Assembly: GCF_013415845.1 (NCBI RefSeq)
Contig: NZ_CP058907.1
Coordinates: 5,038,501-5,102,500, forward strand
DNA length: 64,000 bases
DNA from: Rhodopseudomonas palustris
Lineage (GTDB): Bacteria; Pseudomonadota; Alphaproteobacteria; Rhizobiales; Xanthobacteraceae
Direction: 5' to 3'
The translations under genes and the position numbers were made by a program. Shown here piece after piece: positions 17,416 to 27,159 of this stretch; position 1 is the stretch's first letter; every line of letters begins with the position of its first letter. The notes under the pieces were generated by a model, which was not told the origin of the DNA, searched no databases, and saw nothing but the letters and a program-made list of their open reading frames with translations.

Positions 17416-18640
17416 GGGTTGTTCCTTGCGCACTTCCAGACGAATGGCCGACCGCCTGCGGAGCATCATCGACCCCGAACGGCGAGATCGCCCGCAGCTT
17501 GGCGACCACGGCGGGAACGACTTCCAGCGCGCGGTCGATGTCGGCGTCGGTGTTGTCGCGTGACAGCGAGAACCGCACGCCGCCGCGGACCGCGTCCTCG
17601 GCGACCTTCATGGCCAGCAGCACATGCGACGGCTCGAACGAGCCGGTCGCGCAGGCCGAACCCATCGAGGCGGCAATGCCGGCGCGATCCAGCAGCGTGA
17701 TGATCGCCTCGCTGTCGATGAACGAGAACGCGATGTTCGATGTATTAGGCAGACGCTCGGCGCGGGCACCGACGGCAACGCAATGGCCGACCCGCGCCAG
17801 GATCTCGCGCTCGAGCCGATCGCGCAGACCACGCACCCGAATATCCTCGTCAGCCATCGCCCCAGCGGCAAGTTCGGCCGCAATGCCGAGGCCGACGATG
17901 CCCGGCACGTTCTCGGTGCCGGCGCGGCGGCCACGCTCCTGCTGGCCACCTTTGATCTGCGGCTTGAAGCGGATGCCGGCGCGGACATACAGCGCGCCGA
18001 CGCCCTTCGGGCCGTGCAGCTTATGTCCGGACAGCGACAGCATGTCGATCATGGTCGACTGCAGATCGATCGGACACTTGCCGACCGCCTGCACCGCGTC
18101 GGTGTGAAACAGCGCGCCGACCTCCTTGGCAAGCTCGGCGAGATCGGCCACCGGCTGGATCACGCCGGTCTCATTATTGGCCCACATGATCGACGCAATC
18201 GCGACACGGTCGGACATCGCTTCGCGATAGGCCAGAATGTCGAGCCGGCCCTGACGATCGACCGGGATCAGGTGAACGCGGATGCCCTTGTTCTTTTCCA
18301 GCCAGGCGCACAGCGACAGCACCGCCGGATGTTCCACCGCCGAGATGATCACTTCGCGCCGACGCGGCGCCGCTTCGAGCGCGGACAGGATTGCGGCGTT
18401 GTTGCTCTCGGTACCACCCGAGGTGAAGATCAGCTCATGCGGCTGTGCGGCGCCGAGCAGCGCCTGGACGCGCTCGCGCGCTCGCTTGACGGCGAGCGCA
18501 GCATGGCCGCCGAGCCCATATTTCGACGATGGGTTGCCGTAGTACAGCGAGAAGTACGGCAGCATCGCTTCGACGACGCGCGGATCGGTCCGCGTCGTTG
18601 CATTGGCGTCGAGATAGACGATGTCTGCCGGCTCGCTCAT
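17408..18640 (-). CDS. nifS: NifS cysteine desulfurase
   Basis: 410 residues from the ATG at 18640 ([15 protein letters not shown]); upstream open frame belongs to the nifU region in another frame. PLP lysine in [12 protein letters not shown], and the sulfur-carrying cysteine in [14 protein letters not shown]. Releases sulfur from cysteine for cluster assembly on NifU and as feed for NifB-co. The start overlaps nifU by 4 bases. Confidence 0.95.
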   Translation of the reverse strand: MSEPADIVYLDANATTRTDPRVVEAMLPYFSLYYGNPSSKYGLGGHAALAVKRARERVQALLGAAQPHELIFTSGGTESNNAAILSALEAAPRRREVIISAVEHPAVLSLCAWLEKNKGIRVHLIPVDRQGRLDILAYREAMSDRVAIASIMWANNETGVIQPVADLAELAKEVGALFHTDAVQAVGKCPIDLQSTMIDMLSLSGHKLHGPKGVGALYVRAGIRFKPQIKGGQQERGRRAGTENVPGIVGLGIAAELAAGAMADEDIRVRGLRDRLEREILARVGHCVAVGARAERLPNTSNIAFSFIDSEAIITLLDRAGIAASMGSACATGSFEPSHVLLAMKVAEDAVRGGVRFSLSRDNTDADIDRALEVVPAVVAKLRAISPFGVDDAPQAVGHSSGSAQGTTHV

Positions 18641-19623
18641 GACACCGGCACCACACGTAGCGGCCGGCCGAACTTCTCGACCAGCTTGGCCTGGACGCCC
18701 GACAGCGTCACCGACGAGAGCTGGCATCCGACGCAATTGCCGGACAACCGGACATAGACAATGTTGCCATCGAGGCTGACGAACTCGCAGTCGCCGCCGT
18801 CGCGCTGCAGATGCGGACGCAGTTCTTCGACCGCCTCGGCGATCAGCGCCTCCTGCGGCGGCGCATCGACCAGTCCAGCCGGCGGCGTCGCCGGACGCGG
18901 CGCAGCTTTGGCAATCGGGCGCAGATGCGCAGGCGTTGCCTTGGCGGCAAAGATGTTGGCGGCCGGAGCCGGCGCGCCATGGGGCTTCAGCTCGGTGGCG
19001 CGCGGCGTCGCCGAGCCGATGCGGTAGGCGTCTTCGGCCGGGATCAGGCCGTCCTCGACCATCTCGGCGTTGACCCGCGCCAGCAGGGATTCGATCTGCT
19101 TGAAGCAGGTGCTGCAGCAGCCGGCGGCCTTGGTGTAGGCGGTCACGTCGTCCAGACTGGTCAGCCGGTTGAAGCGAATGGTGCGCTCGATCATCATCTG
19201 GCCGACGCCGAGGCACTTGCAGGCCGGCGGCGCATCAGCCTCGGCCACTGCGGCCTTGCCGCGAAACGAACCAATCGCCTGCTGCAGGGCCTCGAAAGTC
19301 ATCACCGCGCAATACATCCGCTCACGCGGCAGGTCGCCCAGGTAGTCAGCAATCGCCGCGGCGCTGATGCCGCTGGCTTCGTCGATGGTCTTGCCGGTGA
19401 TCATGTCGGTGAGCGCCGCAGAGGCGGCGATCGCCGAGCTACAGCCGAACGCTTGGAAGCGAGCCTGCGCGATCCGCCCGTCGTCGGGCTCGACCTTCAA
19501 CATCAACTTGACGGCATCGCCCCAGCCGATGCTGCCGAACCGACCGACCGCATTGGCCTGCGGCAGCGGACCAGCGTTAGCGGAGGTAGAGAAGTGATGG
19601 TCGAACTTGCCGAGACCGAGCAT
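18637..19623 (-). CDS. nifU: NifU Fe-S scaffold, three-domain, with a scaffold cysteine replaced by Trp
   Basis: 328 residues with the full NifU layout: an IscU-like N-domain (1-125), a central [2Fe-2S] BFD-like domain with CKCLG and CCSTCF (about 135-180), and a C-terminal Nfu domain with CVGC near 300. In the N-domain the second and third scaffold cysteines are present (FQAFGCSS, RMYCAVM), but the first, normally in SLSCGDA, reads SIGWGDA: TGG encodes Trp. The central and C-terminal sites are intact. The N-domain may therefore bind clusters poorly or differently, or a single-base change or error could be present. Confidence 0.93.
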   Translation of the reverse strand: MLGLGKFDHHFSTSANAGPLPQANAVGRFGSIGWGDAVKLMLKVEPDDGRIAQARFQAFGCSSAIAASAALTDMITGKTIDEASGISAAAIADYLGDLPRERMYCAVMTFEALQQAIGSFRGKAAVAEADAPPACKCLGVGQMMIERTIRFNRLTSLDDVTAYTKAAGCCSTCFKQIESLLARVNAEMVEDGLIPAEDAYRIGSATPRATELKPHGAPAPAANIFAAKATPAHLRPIAKAAPRPATPPAGLVDAPPQEALIAEAVEELRPHLQRDGGDCEFVSLDGNIVYVRLSGNCVGCQLSSVTLSGVQAKLVEKFGRPLRVVPVS

Positions 19624-19650
19624 GGCGCGCTCCTATGGTTGGCGCTGCGC

Positions 19651-19971
19651 TTAGCCGAACGACTTGCCGCAGCCGCACTTGGTGCCGGCATTGGGATTGT
19701 CGAAGGTGAAGCCCGAGCCCTCGAGGCTCTCGACGAAGTCGATGGTCATGCCGGACAGCAGCGGCTGCGAGTCGGGATCGATGAACACCTTGACGCCGCC
19801 GGCTTCGACCACCGCGTCATCGACCCGAGGTTCGGCATCGAGACCAATCAGATACTTGTAACCGGCACAGCCCCCCGCTTCGACCATGACGCGTAGCCCG
19901 GCGTCGAGCTTGCCGGCGCGCGACATCGCAGCCTTCACAGCGGTCCCGGCTTGTTCGGTGAGAATGATCAT
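19651..19971 (-). CDS. Nif-specific IscA/HesB-type Fe-S carrier
   Basis: 106 residues. The three conserved cysteines are in GGCAGYKY and CGCGKSF. Family members carry [4Fe-4S] or iron between scaffold and targets. First gene of iscA-nifU-nifS-nifV-nifW, about 25 bases downstream of the predicted RpoN start site. Confidence 0.92.
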   Translation of the reverse strand: MIILTEQAGTAVKAAMSRAGKLDAGLRVMVEAGGCAGYKYLIGLDAEPRVDDAVVEAGGVKVFIDPDSQPLLSGMTIDFVESLEGSGFTFDNPNAGTKCGCGKSFG

Positions 19972-20007
19972 GATCGGCCTCCATCGGTTAGGTCCGACAT
20001 GAACAAG

Positions 20008-20023
20008 TGCAACCGCTGTGCCA
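20008..20023 (-). promoter_or_regulatory. RpoN promoter of iscA-nifUSVW
   Basis: Minus strand TGGCACAGCGGTTGCA matches the -24/-12 consensus (TGGCAC-N5-TTGCA). It lies 37 bases before the ATG at 19971. Confidence 0.88.
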
Positions 20024-20078
20024 GCGGAGGCACAGCGGCAAGCTACTGATTTCGCGCGAAATTATCAGTACGCGACAA

Positions 20079-20094
20079 TGTCGGAGGTCCGACA
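20079..20094. promoter_or_regulatory. NifA upstream activator of iscA-nifUSVW
   Basis: TGTCGGAGGTCCGACA is TGT-N10-ACA and itself an almost perfect palindrome, about 56 bases upstream of the -24 element. Confidence 0.85.
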
Positions 20095-20159
20095 TCGTCG
20101 CGAAGCCGACGGTTTCCGACAATGGATCGCAGGTTAGAGGCGAGCTACCCCGCTACGCA

Positions 20160-20345
20160 GCGCTAACCTCTCCCCGCGCGCGGGGAGAGGTCGGCCCGGC
20201 AAAGCCGGGCCGGGTGAGGGGTCGCTTCCGCGAGCCTGAGCATGCGAGCTGTATTCGCCGGACTACCAACGTCACTATTCGCACTCGGCCGTGTGGTGAT
20301 GCCCCCTCATCCCACCCTTCTCCCCGCGCGCGGGGAGAAGGAGCT
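20160..20345. repeat. Paired GC palindromes downstream of nifQ
   Basis: A perfect 24-bp palindrome CCTCTCCCCGCG/CGCGGGGAGAGG (20167-20190) is followed by CGGCCCGGC-AAA-GCCGGGCCG (20192-20212). A near copy CTTCTCCCCGCG/CGCGGGGAGAAG is at 20317-20340. It looks like a dispersed intergenic element inserted between nifQ and the iscA promoter; transcripts of nifQ would form very stable hairpins here. No gene seen in 19972-20379. Confidence 0.65.
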
Positions 20346-20379
20346 CGCTGTGCATGTGGCGATGCTTCCTGAATCTGAC

Positions 20380-21090
20380 TTAAGCCACACCGGCCGCCCG
20401 CAGTTCGACCTCGCGGCGGCGGATCGCCATCCGGCTTTCGCCGCTCTCCTCGCCGAAGCATTCGGCGAAGTCGCCGCACTGCGAGCAGACGGGGGTGCTA
20501 CACATCACCATACCGTCGTCTTCGCAGAGCTTGCGGTAGAAGAACCGCTTCCAGCGCATGTTGCGGGTGTTGTCGCGGGCCAGCGGCTCGAAATGCCGCA
20601 TCAGCAGCCGGCTCAGCTCGGTACGGCTGCGCAGGCCGAGATCCTCCCACAGATGTTCCGGCTGCATCGCCCGCCGCGCCACCATCGCGGCGAGCCAACG
20701 GCCGACGTCACCGGAGGTCGAGCGATGCTTGAGCAGCAGGTCGCGGACCATCGCAGCTTCCTCGTCCTCGTCGTGCTCGCCGACTGCCAGCACTGACAAG
20801 AGGACCGAGACGTGCGGGAACCAGCCGACGATCAGCGCCGCAAAATCGTCGGCCGTCAGACCGCTGGACTCGGTGATCGAGCCGGGTTCGGTGACCGCAA
20901 CCGACAGGATCGATGCCAGCACGTGACGATCGAACGCACGGTCGTCATCGATCTGGGCTTCGGCCGGGGTGCAGCCGGTCAAGGCCCGGTACACCACCGC
21001 CGGAGAGGACGCGAAGCTCGACGCCGTCACGCGCAGCGGCAGCGCCGCTGCCGTCGCACCTGCCGCCTGGATTCCCGCTGCGCCGAGCAT
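20380..21090 (-). CDS. nifQ: NifQ molybdenum-donor protein
   Basis: 236 residues from the ATG at 21090 (MLGAAGIQAAG). The C-terminal cysteine motif C-X4-C-X2-C-X5-C (CSTPVCSQCGDFAEC) that binds the Mo-Fe-S precursor is intact, after RWKRFFYRKLCEDDG. NifQ delivers molybdenum to NifEN/NifH for FeMo-co. Last gene of the long nifH-to-nifQ run; 17 bases after the ferredoxin. Confidence 0.92.
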   Translation of the reverse strand: MLGAAGIQAAGATAAALPLRVTASSFASSPAVVYRALTGCTPAEAQIDDDRAFDRHVLASILSVAVTEPGSITESSGLTADDFAALIVGWFPHVSVLLSVLAVGEHDEDEEAAMVRDLLLKHRSTSGDVGRWLAAMVARRAMQPEHLWEDLGLRSRTELSRLLMRHFEPLARDNTRNMRWKRFFYRKLCEDDGMVMCSTPVCSQCGDFAECFGEESGESRMAIRRREVELRAAGVA

Positions 21091-21107
21091 GTCCGTCGCT
21101 CCCTTGT

Positions 21108-21419
21108 TTAGAGCCCGAGTTCGCTGGCCTTGACGTGGGTCTGGCACGCCTTCGGGCAGACCCGGACGCAAGCCGAGCAGCCGATGCAATTGCCGGCCGC
21201 GTCGAGCACCATCACCTTGCGGACGAATTCCTCGTCGTCATCATCGTCGTCGAGCGAGCAGGCGACCAGTTCGCCGTCCTCGTTGACGCCCATCAGATGC
21301 ATCACGTCGCGCGAGCACACCTTGTGACAGCGGCCGCAGCCGATGCACTTCTTGTCGTCGATCGCGGTGAGATAAGTCGGTTCCCACGGCTTGCCGTCGC
21401 GGGTGGAGAAGATCGCCAT
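21108..21419 (-). CDS. fdxB: Nif-associated 2x[4Fe-4S] ferredoxin (ferredoxin III type)
   Basis: 103 residues with two cluster motifs, CIGCGRCHKVC (25-35) and CIGCSACVRVC, separated by an acidic loop with a run of six Asp (SLDDDDDDEEF). This matches the nif-specific ferredoxin III/FdxB family found beside nifX-nifQ. Probable electron donor in cofactor assembly rather than the main donor to NifH. Confidence 0.9.
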   Translation of the reverse strand: MAIFSTRDGKPWEPTYLTAIDDKKCIGCGRCHKVCSRDVMHLMGVNEDGELVACSLDDDDDDEEFVRKVMVLDAAGNCIGCSACVRVCPKACQTHVKASELGL

Positions 21420-21479
21420 GTTGTCGCTCCTCGCGCGGCCAATGGGCCGCGCAGTTCGGGCTGAGGCGTTCGGCCGCGA

Positions 21480-21686
21480 TCAGGCGGCCTTCGCTTCCAG
21501 CTCCTTCAAAGCCTTCCGCGCAGCTTCAAGGGCCGCGTAGGCATCCTGGGTTTCCTGCGCCACCGTCATGATGGTCTGCCAATTAATCGGCAGCTCCTCG
21601 GACAGGTCGTGCAGGTTCATCTTCATCGTGGTCGCGCGGGCGGACAGTTTCTTGATCTCGGCCTTCAGCGTCTCGATGTCGGACAT
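21480..21686 (-). CDS. CCE_0567-type small nif protein (DUF683)
   Basis: 68 residues, all helical: IETLKAEIKKLSARATTMKMNLHDLSEELP is a clear heptad pattern in two blocks. Matches the DUF683/CCE_0567 family encoded after nifX and the NifX-associated gene in many diazotrophs. Binds metal in a cyanobacterial relative; role in nitrogen fixation not settled. Confidence 0.85.
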   Translation of the reverse strand: MSDIETLKAEIKKLSARATTMKMNLHDLSEELPINWQTIMTVAQETQDAYAALEAARKALKELEAKAA

Positions 21687-21704
21687 AACGATCTCGCTCT
21701 CGCT

Positions 21705-22169
21705 TCAGAGGTTGGCGACGTCGGGGTATTTGCGGATCATCTCGCTGCCGGCGGCGACCAGCTTGTCGCCCTCCTCGGCCAGCTTGCCGAGGTTGTCGAA
21801 GCCGAAGCGGTGGACGTCGCGCATGTGTTTGTTGATGACGATCAACCGCCCGGCGCTGAGGATCAGCCGGCCGAAGCCCTCGTGGTGCATCTTCATCATC
21901 GGCGACACCATGATCCTGGTCTCGCGTTCGATCGACAGGGCCACCGCGTTGTAGAACAGCTCGAGCCGCCACAGCGTCTCCGGATCCGGATCGCCCATGA
22001 TCGGGATCTCGCGGCGCTTGGCCTTGTCGACGATGAACGGCTCCAGCAGCTTGAGATCGGACTTGCCTTCCCAGACACCGTGAGTGTCCTGGGCGCGGAG
22101 CTGCTTGACCAATTCCTTGACGAACAGCGAGTCGAGCGCGGCGTCGGGAGCAGTGGTGGCTTCGGTCAT
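21705..22169 (-). CDS. NifX-associated nitrogen fixation protein (DUF269)
   Basis: 154 residues from the ATG at 22169 (MTEATTAPD), one base after the nifX stop. [16 protein letters not shown] and [27 protein letters not shown] (two blocks) identify the NifX-associated family. Always found with nifX; thought to help FeMo-co handling, exact job unknown. Confidence 0.88.
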   Translation of the reverse strand: MTEATTAPDAALDSLFVKELVKQLRAQDTHGVWEGKSDLKLLEPFIVDKAKRREIPIMGDPDPETLWRLELFYNAVALSIERETRIMVSPMMKMHHEGFGRLILSAGRLIVINKHMRDVHRFGFDNLGKLAEEGDKLVAAGSEMIRKYPDVANL

Positions 22170-22170
22170 G

Positions 22171-22569
22171 TCAGGCCTCGTCGGCAAAATCGAACGTACG
22201 CTCTTCGCCCTTCATCAGTGCCTTGCGCAGCCACGGCGGCGGCACGCCGCGCAGCACGCCCTGCAGCTTGGTGATGAGGTCGGTGATCAGCTCCGGCTGT
22301 GCCAGCTTGAGCGGATGGACCTGGGCGGCGACGACACGCGCCGCGCCGGAGCCGCCGATCGCCGTGCAATACATGATGGCGCAATCGCGGATCGCGTCGA
22401 TCTTGGCGACCAGCTTGTCCTCGTTTCCGTCTTCCTTCTCCTCGGCGAACTGCACCGCTTCGATGAAGCGATAATCGTCGGCGGTGATTTCGTAGATCGC
22501 GATGTTCCGGGCCCAGCCGAAATGCGCATCGACGCGCGCAAGGTCCTGGGTGGCAAAGGCGACTTTCAT
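22171..22569 (-). CDS. nifX: NifX FeMo-co carrier
   Basis: 132 residues from the ATG at 22569 ([18 protein letters not shown]), the standard NifX start; an upstream in-frame extension would overlap nifN. The NifB-co/FeMo-co binding fold is shared with the NifB C-terminus. Carries VK-cluster or NifB-co between NifB and NifEN. Confidence 0.92.
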   Translation of the reverse strand: MKVAFATQDLARVDAHFGWARNIAIYEITADDYRFIEAVQFAEEKEDGNEDKLVAKIDAIRDCAIMYCTAIGGSGAARVVAAQVHPLKLAQPELITDLITKLQGVLRGVPPPWLRKALMKGEERTFDFADEA

Positions 22570-22624
22570 GCCGGTTCTCCTGAGTTGTGCATCGGTGCTC
22601 TGCTCCGCTCGACTACCGTCGTTG

Positions 22625-23998
22625 CTAATGAGCCTTAGCCGGCGCATCGGTCTGGTCCGGGCAAGCAGAGGCACTACGCCAGCTGTTCACGTCCGGCTCC
22701 TTGATGTTGGCGATGAACAAATTGCCGATCGCGAAGATCAGATCGCGGGTGCCGCGATAGCCGACTGCGACCTGATGCGCGGCACCAAGCCGGTCGAACA
22801 TCGGCAGGCCCATCCGGAACAGCGGCACGCTCAGGCGCTCCGCGGCCTGACGGCCGTGCGAATGCGTCACCAATAGATCGCAATCTTCGGCACGGCGCTC
22901 GAGATCTTCGAGATCGCCGATCAGCACCTCGTCGCTTGGCACCTGCGCCAGGCTCGGCGACGTAGTGGTCGTCACCGCGGCGCTGACGGTACAGCCCATA
23001 TCGGCGAGCCAGCCGCCGATATTCAGCAGCATGTCCGGCTCGGCGCCGATTGCGACGCTCTTGCCACCGAAATAGAAGTGGCCGTCGAGCATGGCGTCGA
23101 CCAGTTGGCTGCGCTGCCGGCGATATTTCGGCGGCACCGGCCGGCCGCTGATCTTGGCCAACGTCGCCATCAGCTCATCGGCCGCCGCGAGCCCGGTGAC
23201 CCGCGACAGCAGCGTGAACGGCACACCGGCCTTGGCTTCGAGCGCGGCTGCGGCTTTGCGCATCTGCTCGCCGAACGCCAGCGTGTGGCCCGCGCCGCCC
23301 ATCGCGACGACTTCGGCCACCGAGACACCGCCATGCGTCGTCGGGGTGAAATCATCCGGCACATGCCCGTCGAGCGAGCCGGAGATATCCGGCAGGAAGG
23401 TCGGCACCAGGCCGAACGCCTCGATGATGTCGCGCAGCTCATCAATGTCGCCCGGCGTCAGATGGCTGCCGGCCAACACGTTGATCCTGTCGGCATCCGG
23501 CGCGGCGCCTTCAGCCGATGTCTCGACCAGGGTCTCGACGATCCGCGTCACCGTGGCAGCGAAGCCGTCTTCGAACGCGCCTTTGAAGTCGGGCGTCGAC
23601 ACCGGCACCAGCGCGACGTTCGCCAGTTCCGGATGATTGGCCCGCACCATCTTGATGTAGCCGTCGAGATCGTCGCCTTTGATCTCGGTGACGCCGGTGG
23701 TGCAGATCCCGATCACGTCGGGCTTGGTACGGCCGACGATGTTGACGATCGCCTGCTCGACGTTCTCAAAGCCGCCGAGCACGGTGGCGACTTCGCTCAT
23801 CGCGGTGGTCTGCAGCGGGATCGACTCGCGGAAGTGGCGGACGAACAGCACCAGACCGAACGAGGTGCAGCCTTGGGAGCCGTGCAGCAGCGGCATGCAG
23901 TTGCGCAGGCCCATGAAGGCCAGCGCGGCGCCGAGCGGCTGACTCATCCGCAGCGGATTGACGGTGCAGGATTTGGTCGAGGTGACGATCTGTGCCAT
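22625..23998 (-). CDS. nifN: NifN, FeMo-co scaffold subunit
   Basis: 457 residues from the ATG at 23998 (MAQIVTSTKSCTVNPLRM), 10 bases after the nifE stop. GSQGCTSFGLV and ICTTGVTEIKGDD match the NifK-like cysteine and loop blocks. Forms NifE2N2, where NifB-co is converted to FeMo-co. Confidence 0.95.
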   Translation of the reverse strand: MAQIVTSTKSCTVNPLRMSQPLGAALAFMGLRNCMPLLHGSQGCTSFGLVLFVRHFRESIPLQTTAMSEVATVLGGFENVEQAIVNIVGRTKPDVIGICTTGVTEIKGDDLDGYIKMVRANHPELANVALVPVSTPDFKGAFEDGFAATVTRIVETLVETSAEGAAPDADRINVLAGSHLTPGDIDELRDIIEAFGLVPTFLPDISGSLDGHVPDDFTPTTHGGVSVAEVVAMGGAGHTLAFGEQMRKAAAALEAKAGVPFTLLSRVTGLAAADELMATLAKISGRPVPPKYRRQRSQLVDAMLDGHFYFGGKSVAIGAEPDMLLNIGGWLADMGCTVSAAVTTTTSPSLAQVPSDEVLIGDLEDLERRAEDCDLLVTHSHGRQAAERLSVPLFRMGLPMFDRLGAAHQVAVGYRGTRDLIFAIGNLFIANIKEPDVNSWRSASACPDQTDAPAKAH

Positions 23999-24008
23999 CG
24001 CAGCCTCC

Positions 24009-25472
24009 CTACGCCACTCGGGCCGAGCGCCCGAAGATCGCGCGCTGGCGATCGTCGGCGGCATTCGCGGCATCGGCGCGCTGTTCCCAGGTCACTTCGT
24101 CCCACGGCGGCGCGCTGCGCACCTGCGCCCAGATCGGATTGGACAGCGATTTGTCGATCTGCCGAACCATCTCGACGATGCCGACATAGCCGCAATACGC
24201 GTAGGTGCGCTCCTGGTTGATATCCATCCAGGGCATCCGCGCCTTCAAGGCGACGAACTGCGAGCGGCCGCCCGACAGCATGATGTCGGCCTGCGCATCT
24301 TTGAGCATCTTGTACATTTCGCGTGGGCGCAGATCGTCGATCTGGTGGACGTCCGGGCTCATCTCCTTGAGCCGCAGCTTGTCTTCCTTGGTCGACTTCT
24401 TGACGCTGGTGCCGACGATGGACAGCCCCGCTTCCTGCAGCGCCGCCACCACCGACCACGACTTTACGCCGCCGGTGATCAGCAGCACCTTCTTGCCTTC
24501 CAGCCGCGGGGTGTAGGCCTTGATCGCCGCCCAGGCCTTGGCCTCTTCGCGTGCGATCAGCGCCTCGGTGCGGGCCATCAGCTCGTCCGGCGCGCCGCGG
24601 GCGATCAGCAGCCGGGCAATCTGGCGAAGCGACTCGGAGGTGTCGCTGATGCCGTAGAACGAGCCTTCGAAATACGGGATGCCGTACCGCTCTTCCATCT
24701 TGCGCGCGACATTGATCATCGCGGTCGAGCACACCATCATGGCGGCGCGGGCGCGGTGCGATTGCGCCACTTCGTGATAGCGCGCATCGCCCGACAGGCA
24801 CGACAGAATGCGGATCCCGAGTTCGTCGAGCAGCGGCTTCACCTGCCACAATTCGCCCGCGACGTTGTATTCGCCGATGATGTTGATGTCGTAGGGGGTC
24901 GTGAACTCCGGCTCCTGAGTGCCGATCACATAATCGAGAATCGCCTCGCCGGCGAGCTTGTTGCCGAGATTCTTCGGGCCGACGAAGCCGGGAGAGATGA
25001 TCGGAACGCAGGGCTTGCCGAATTTCTCGGAGGCGACCTTGCAGACGGCGACGATGTCGTCGCCCATCATCGCCGGAACACAGGTCTGATACACGAACAC
25101 GGCCGGCGGATCGTACTTCTCGATGATCTCGCGGATCGACCGAAACAGCCGCTTCTCGCCGCCGAAGATCACGTCGTTCTCGCCCATGTCGGTGGTGAAG
25201 CCGGTGCGATACAGCTTCGAGCCGGACGACTTGGTGCCGCGATTGTCCCAGGACGAGCCTTCGCAGGCGATCGGGCCGTGCACCAGGTGCGCGACGTCGA
25301 CAATCGGCTGCAGCGCGATTTTGGCGCCGTCGAAGGCGCAGCCACCGGCTGCGCCCCCCGGCTGCAGCGGTTTGCTGCAGCCCTTCTTGCGTTGCTTGTC
25401 GGACTTGGCCTGATTGGCCGCACAGCCGGGCTCGTTGAAGACGTCTTGAATCTTGTCTGCGAGGCGGCTCAT
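24009..25472 (-). CDS. nifE: NifE, FeMo-co scaffold subunit
   Basis: 487 residues. NifD-like cysteines appear in [20 protein letters not shown] and [11 protein letters not shown]; the N-terminus has extra cysteines ([18 protein letters not shown]). Partner of NifN. Sits 39 bases after nifK, likely the same transcript as nifHDK. Confidence 0.95.
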   Translation of the reverse strand: MSRLADKIQDVFNEPGCAANQAKSDKQRKKGCSKPLQPGGAAGGCAFDGAKIALQPIVDVAHLVHGPIACEGSSWDNRGTKSSGSKLYRTGFTTDMGENDVIFGGEKRLFRSIREIIEKYDPPAVFVYQTCVPAMMGDDIVAVCKVASEKFGKPCVPIISPGFVGPKNLGNKLAGEAILDYVIGTQEPEFTTPYDINIIGEYNVAGELWQVKPLLDELGIRILSCLSGDARYHEVAQSHRARAAMMVCSTAMINVARKMEERYGIPYFEGSFYGISDTSESLRQIARLLIARGAPDELMARTEALIAREEAKAWAAIKAYTPRLEGKKVLLITGGVKSWSVVAALQEAGLSIVGTSVKKSTKEDKLRLKEMSPDVHQIDDLRPREMYKMLKDAQADIMLSGGRSQFVALKARMPWMDINQERTYAYCGYVGIVEMVRQIDKSLSNPIWAQVRSAPPWDEVTWEQRADAANAADDRQRAIFGRSARVA

Positions 25473-25511
25473 GCGGCGCTCCTGACGGTCAGGTGGTCCG
25501 AACGTTTGGCA

Positions 25512-27071
25512 TCAGCGGATGATATCGAAGCTGACGTCGGTCTTGCCGGCAGTGTTGGTCGCCTTGTCCATTTCGTCGAAGATCTTGTCGAGGATCTTGA
25601 CCAGGACGTTCATCGACCCCTGATAGCCCCACACCGGCGAGCGGTGGTGGTGGTGGCGGTCGAACACCGGGAAGCCGAGGCGGATCAGCGGGGTGCCCGT
25701 GTCGCGCTCGAGATACTTGCCGTAGGTGTTGCCGATCATGAAGTCCACCGGTTCAGTGAACAGCAGCGATCGCAGGTGCCACAGATCCTTGCCGGCGTAG
25801 ACCTTGCAGCCCGCTCCGAACGGCGACGAGTCGAGCAGAGCCTGAACCTTGGCTTCCCAGGCCTTGTTGCCGTTGGTCGCCAGGATGTGGACCGGCTCGC
25901 CGCCGAGTTCGAGGATGAATTCGGCGAGGCCGTAGCAGAGGTCCGGATCGCCGTAGATCGCGAACTTCTTGCCGTGGATGTGGGCCGAGGAGTCACCGAT
26001 GGCGTCAACCAGACGGCCGCGCTCCTTGGTCAGCGCTTCCGGGATCGCCTTGCCGGTGATCCGCGACACCGCCTGCAGGAAGCGATCAGTGCCGGCGATG
26101 CCGACCGGGTGGTTGAACGCGACCACTTCCTGGCCGTGATCGGCGATCGTCGCCAGGGTCTTCTCGGTGCAGAACTCCTGCATCGAGATCGTCGCCTTGG
26201 CGTGGACCGCGTTGGCGGCCTGCTCCAGCGTGGTACCGCCGTCGTACATCCGGAACTCACCGTCGGCCGGGGTATCCCAGACGTCGCTGTTGTCGCCGAA
26301 GATGGTGTAATCGACGCCCATCAGTTCAAAGATCCGCTTGATCTCGCGGATGTTGCCGACGGTGTAGCCGTCGAACCCACCGAGGAAGTTGATCGACTCG
26401 TTCGGCTTGCGCTCGAGCTTTTCCACGGTGCCGGACTTGCCGTCCCAGAAGTGCTCGACGATGCCCTTCATCGTGTTGTCGTAGCCGGTGATGTGGCTGC
26501 CGACGAACGCCGGGGTGTGGGCGTAGGTGACGTCGAATTCCTGCGGGACCGAGCCCTTTTCCTTGGCGTTCTTGATGAACGCATTGAGGTCGTCACCGAT
26601 GACCTCGGCCATGCAGGTGGTCGAGACCGCGATCATCTTCGGCTTGTACAGCGCATAGGCGTTGGCCAGGCCGTCGATCATGTTGTTGAGGCCGCCGAAC
26701 ACCGCGGCGTCTTCGGTCATCGACGAGGAGACGCACGAGGTCGGCTCCTTGAAGTGGCGGGTGAAGTGGCTGCGGTAATAGGCGACGCAGCCCTGCGAGC
26801 CGTGCACGAACGGCAGCGTTTTCTCGAAGCCGACCGCGGCAAACACCGCACCGAGCGGCTGGCAGGCCTTGGCCGGGTTGATGACGAGAGCTTCGCGAGC
26901 GAAGTTCTTGTCCTGGTATTCCTTGGTCTTGGTCCAGTCCGCGACGCGCGTGACCTCGGCATCGCCAACATAGTTCTCGAAATTCTTCCGCTTGTTCTCC
27001 ATCAACTCTTCGTACTGGGGCTCACGGAAGAGTTCGAAGTGATCGCGGATCTTCTCTGCGGTCTCGGTCAT
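25512..27071 (-). CDS. nifK: NifK, MoFe protein beta subunit
   Basis: 519 residues. P-cluster ligands in [21 protein letters not shown] and [12 protein letters not shown]. Normal length for NifK with the long N-terminal arm wrapping NifD. Together with NifD forms the alpha2beta2 catalytic component. Confidence 0.97.
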   Translation of the reverse strand: MTETAEKIRDHFELFREPQYEELMENKRKNFENYVGDAEVTRVADWTKTKEYQDKNFAREALVINPAKACQPLGAVFAAVGFEKTLPFVHGSQGCVAYYRSHFTRHFKEPTSCVSSSMTEDAAVFGGLNNMIDGLANAYALYKPKMIAVSTTCMAEVIGDDLNAFIKNAKEKGSVPQEFDVTYAHTPAFVGSHITGYDNTMKGIVEHFWDGKSGTVEKLERKPNESINFLGGFDGYTVGNIREIKRIFELMGVDYTIFGDNSDVWDTPADGEFRMYDGGTTLEQAANAVHAKATISMQEFCTEKTLATIADHGQEVVAFNHPVGIAGTDRFLQAVSRITGKAIPEALTKERGRLVDAIGDSSAHIHGKKFAIYGDPDLCYGLAEFILELGGEPVHILATNGNKAWEAKVQALLDSSPFGAGCKVYAGKDLWHLRSLLFTEPVDFMIGNTYGKYLERDTGTPLIRLGFPVFDRHHHHRSPVWGYQGSMNVLVKILDKIFDEMDKATNTAGKTDVSFDIIR

Positions 27072-27106
27072 GGTGGTGTCTTTCCCAAGAATTCGGTGAC
27101 ACGGCG

Positions 27107-27129
27107 CTTCCGGCGGCTGACGCCGGAAG
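27107..27129 (-). other. Hairpin in the nifD-nifK spacer
   Basis: CTTCCGGCG (27107-27115) pairs with CGCCGGAAG (27121-27129), loop of 5. No T run, so it more likely affects message stability or processing than terminates. Confidence 0.5.
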
Positions 27130-27159
27130 GCCGGGGTGTGATGGTTCAGCTCCGAGTCT

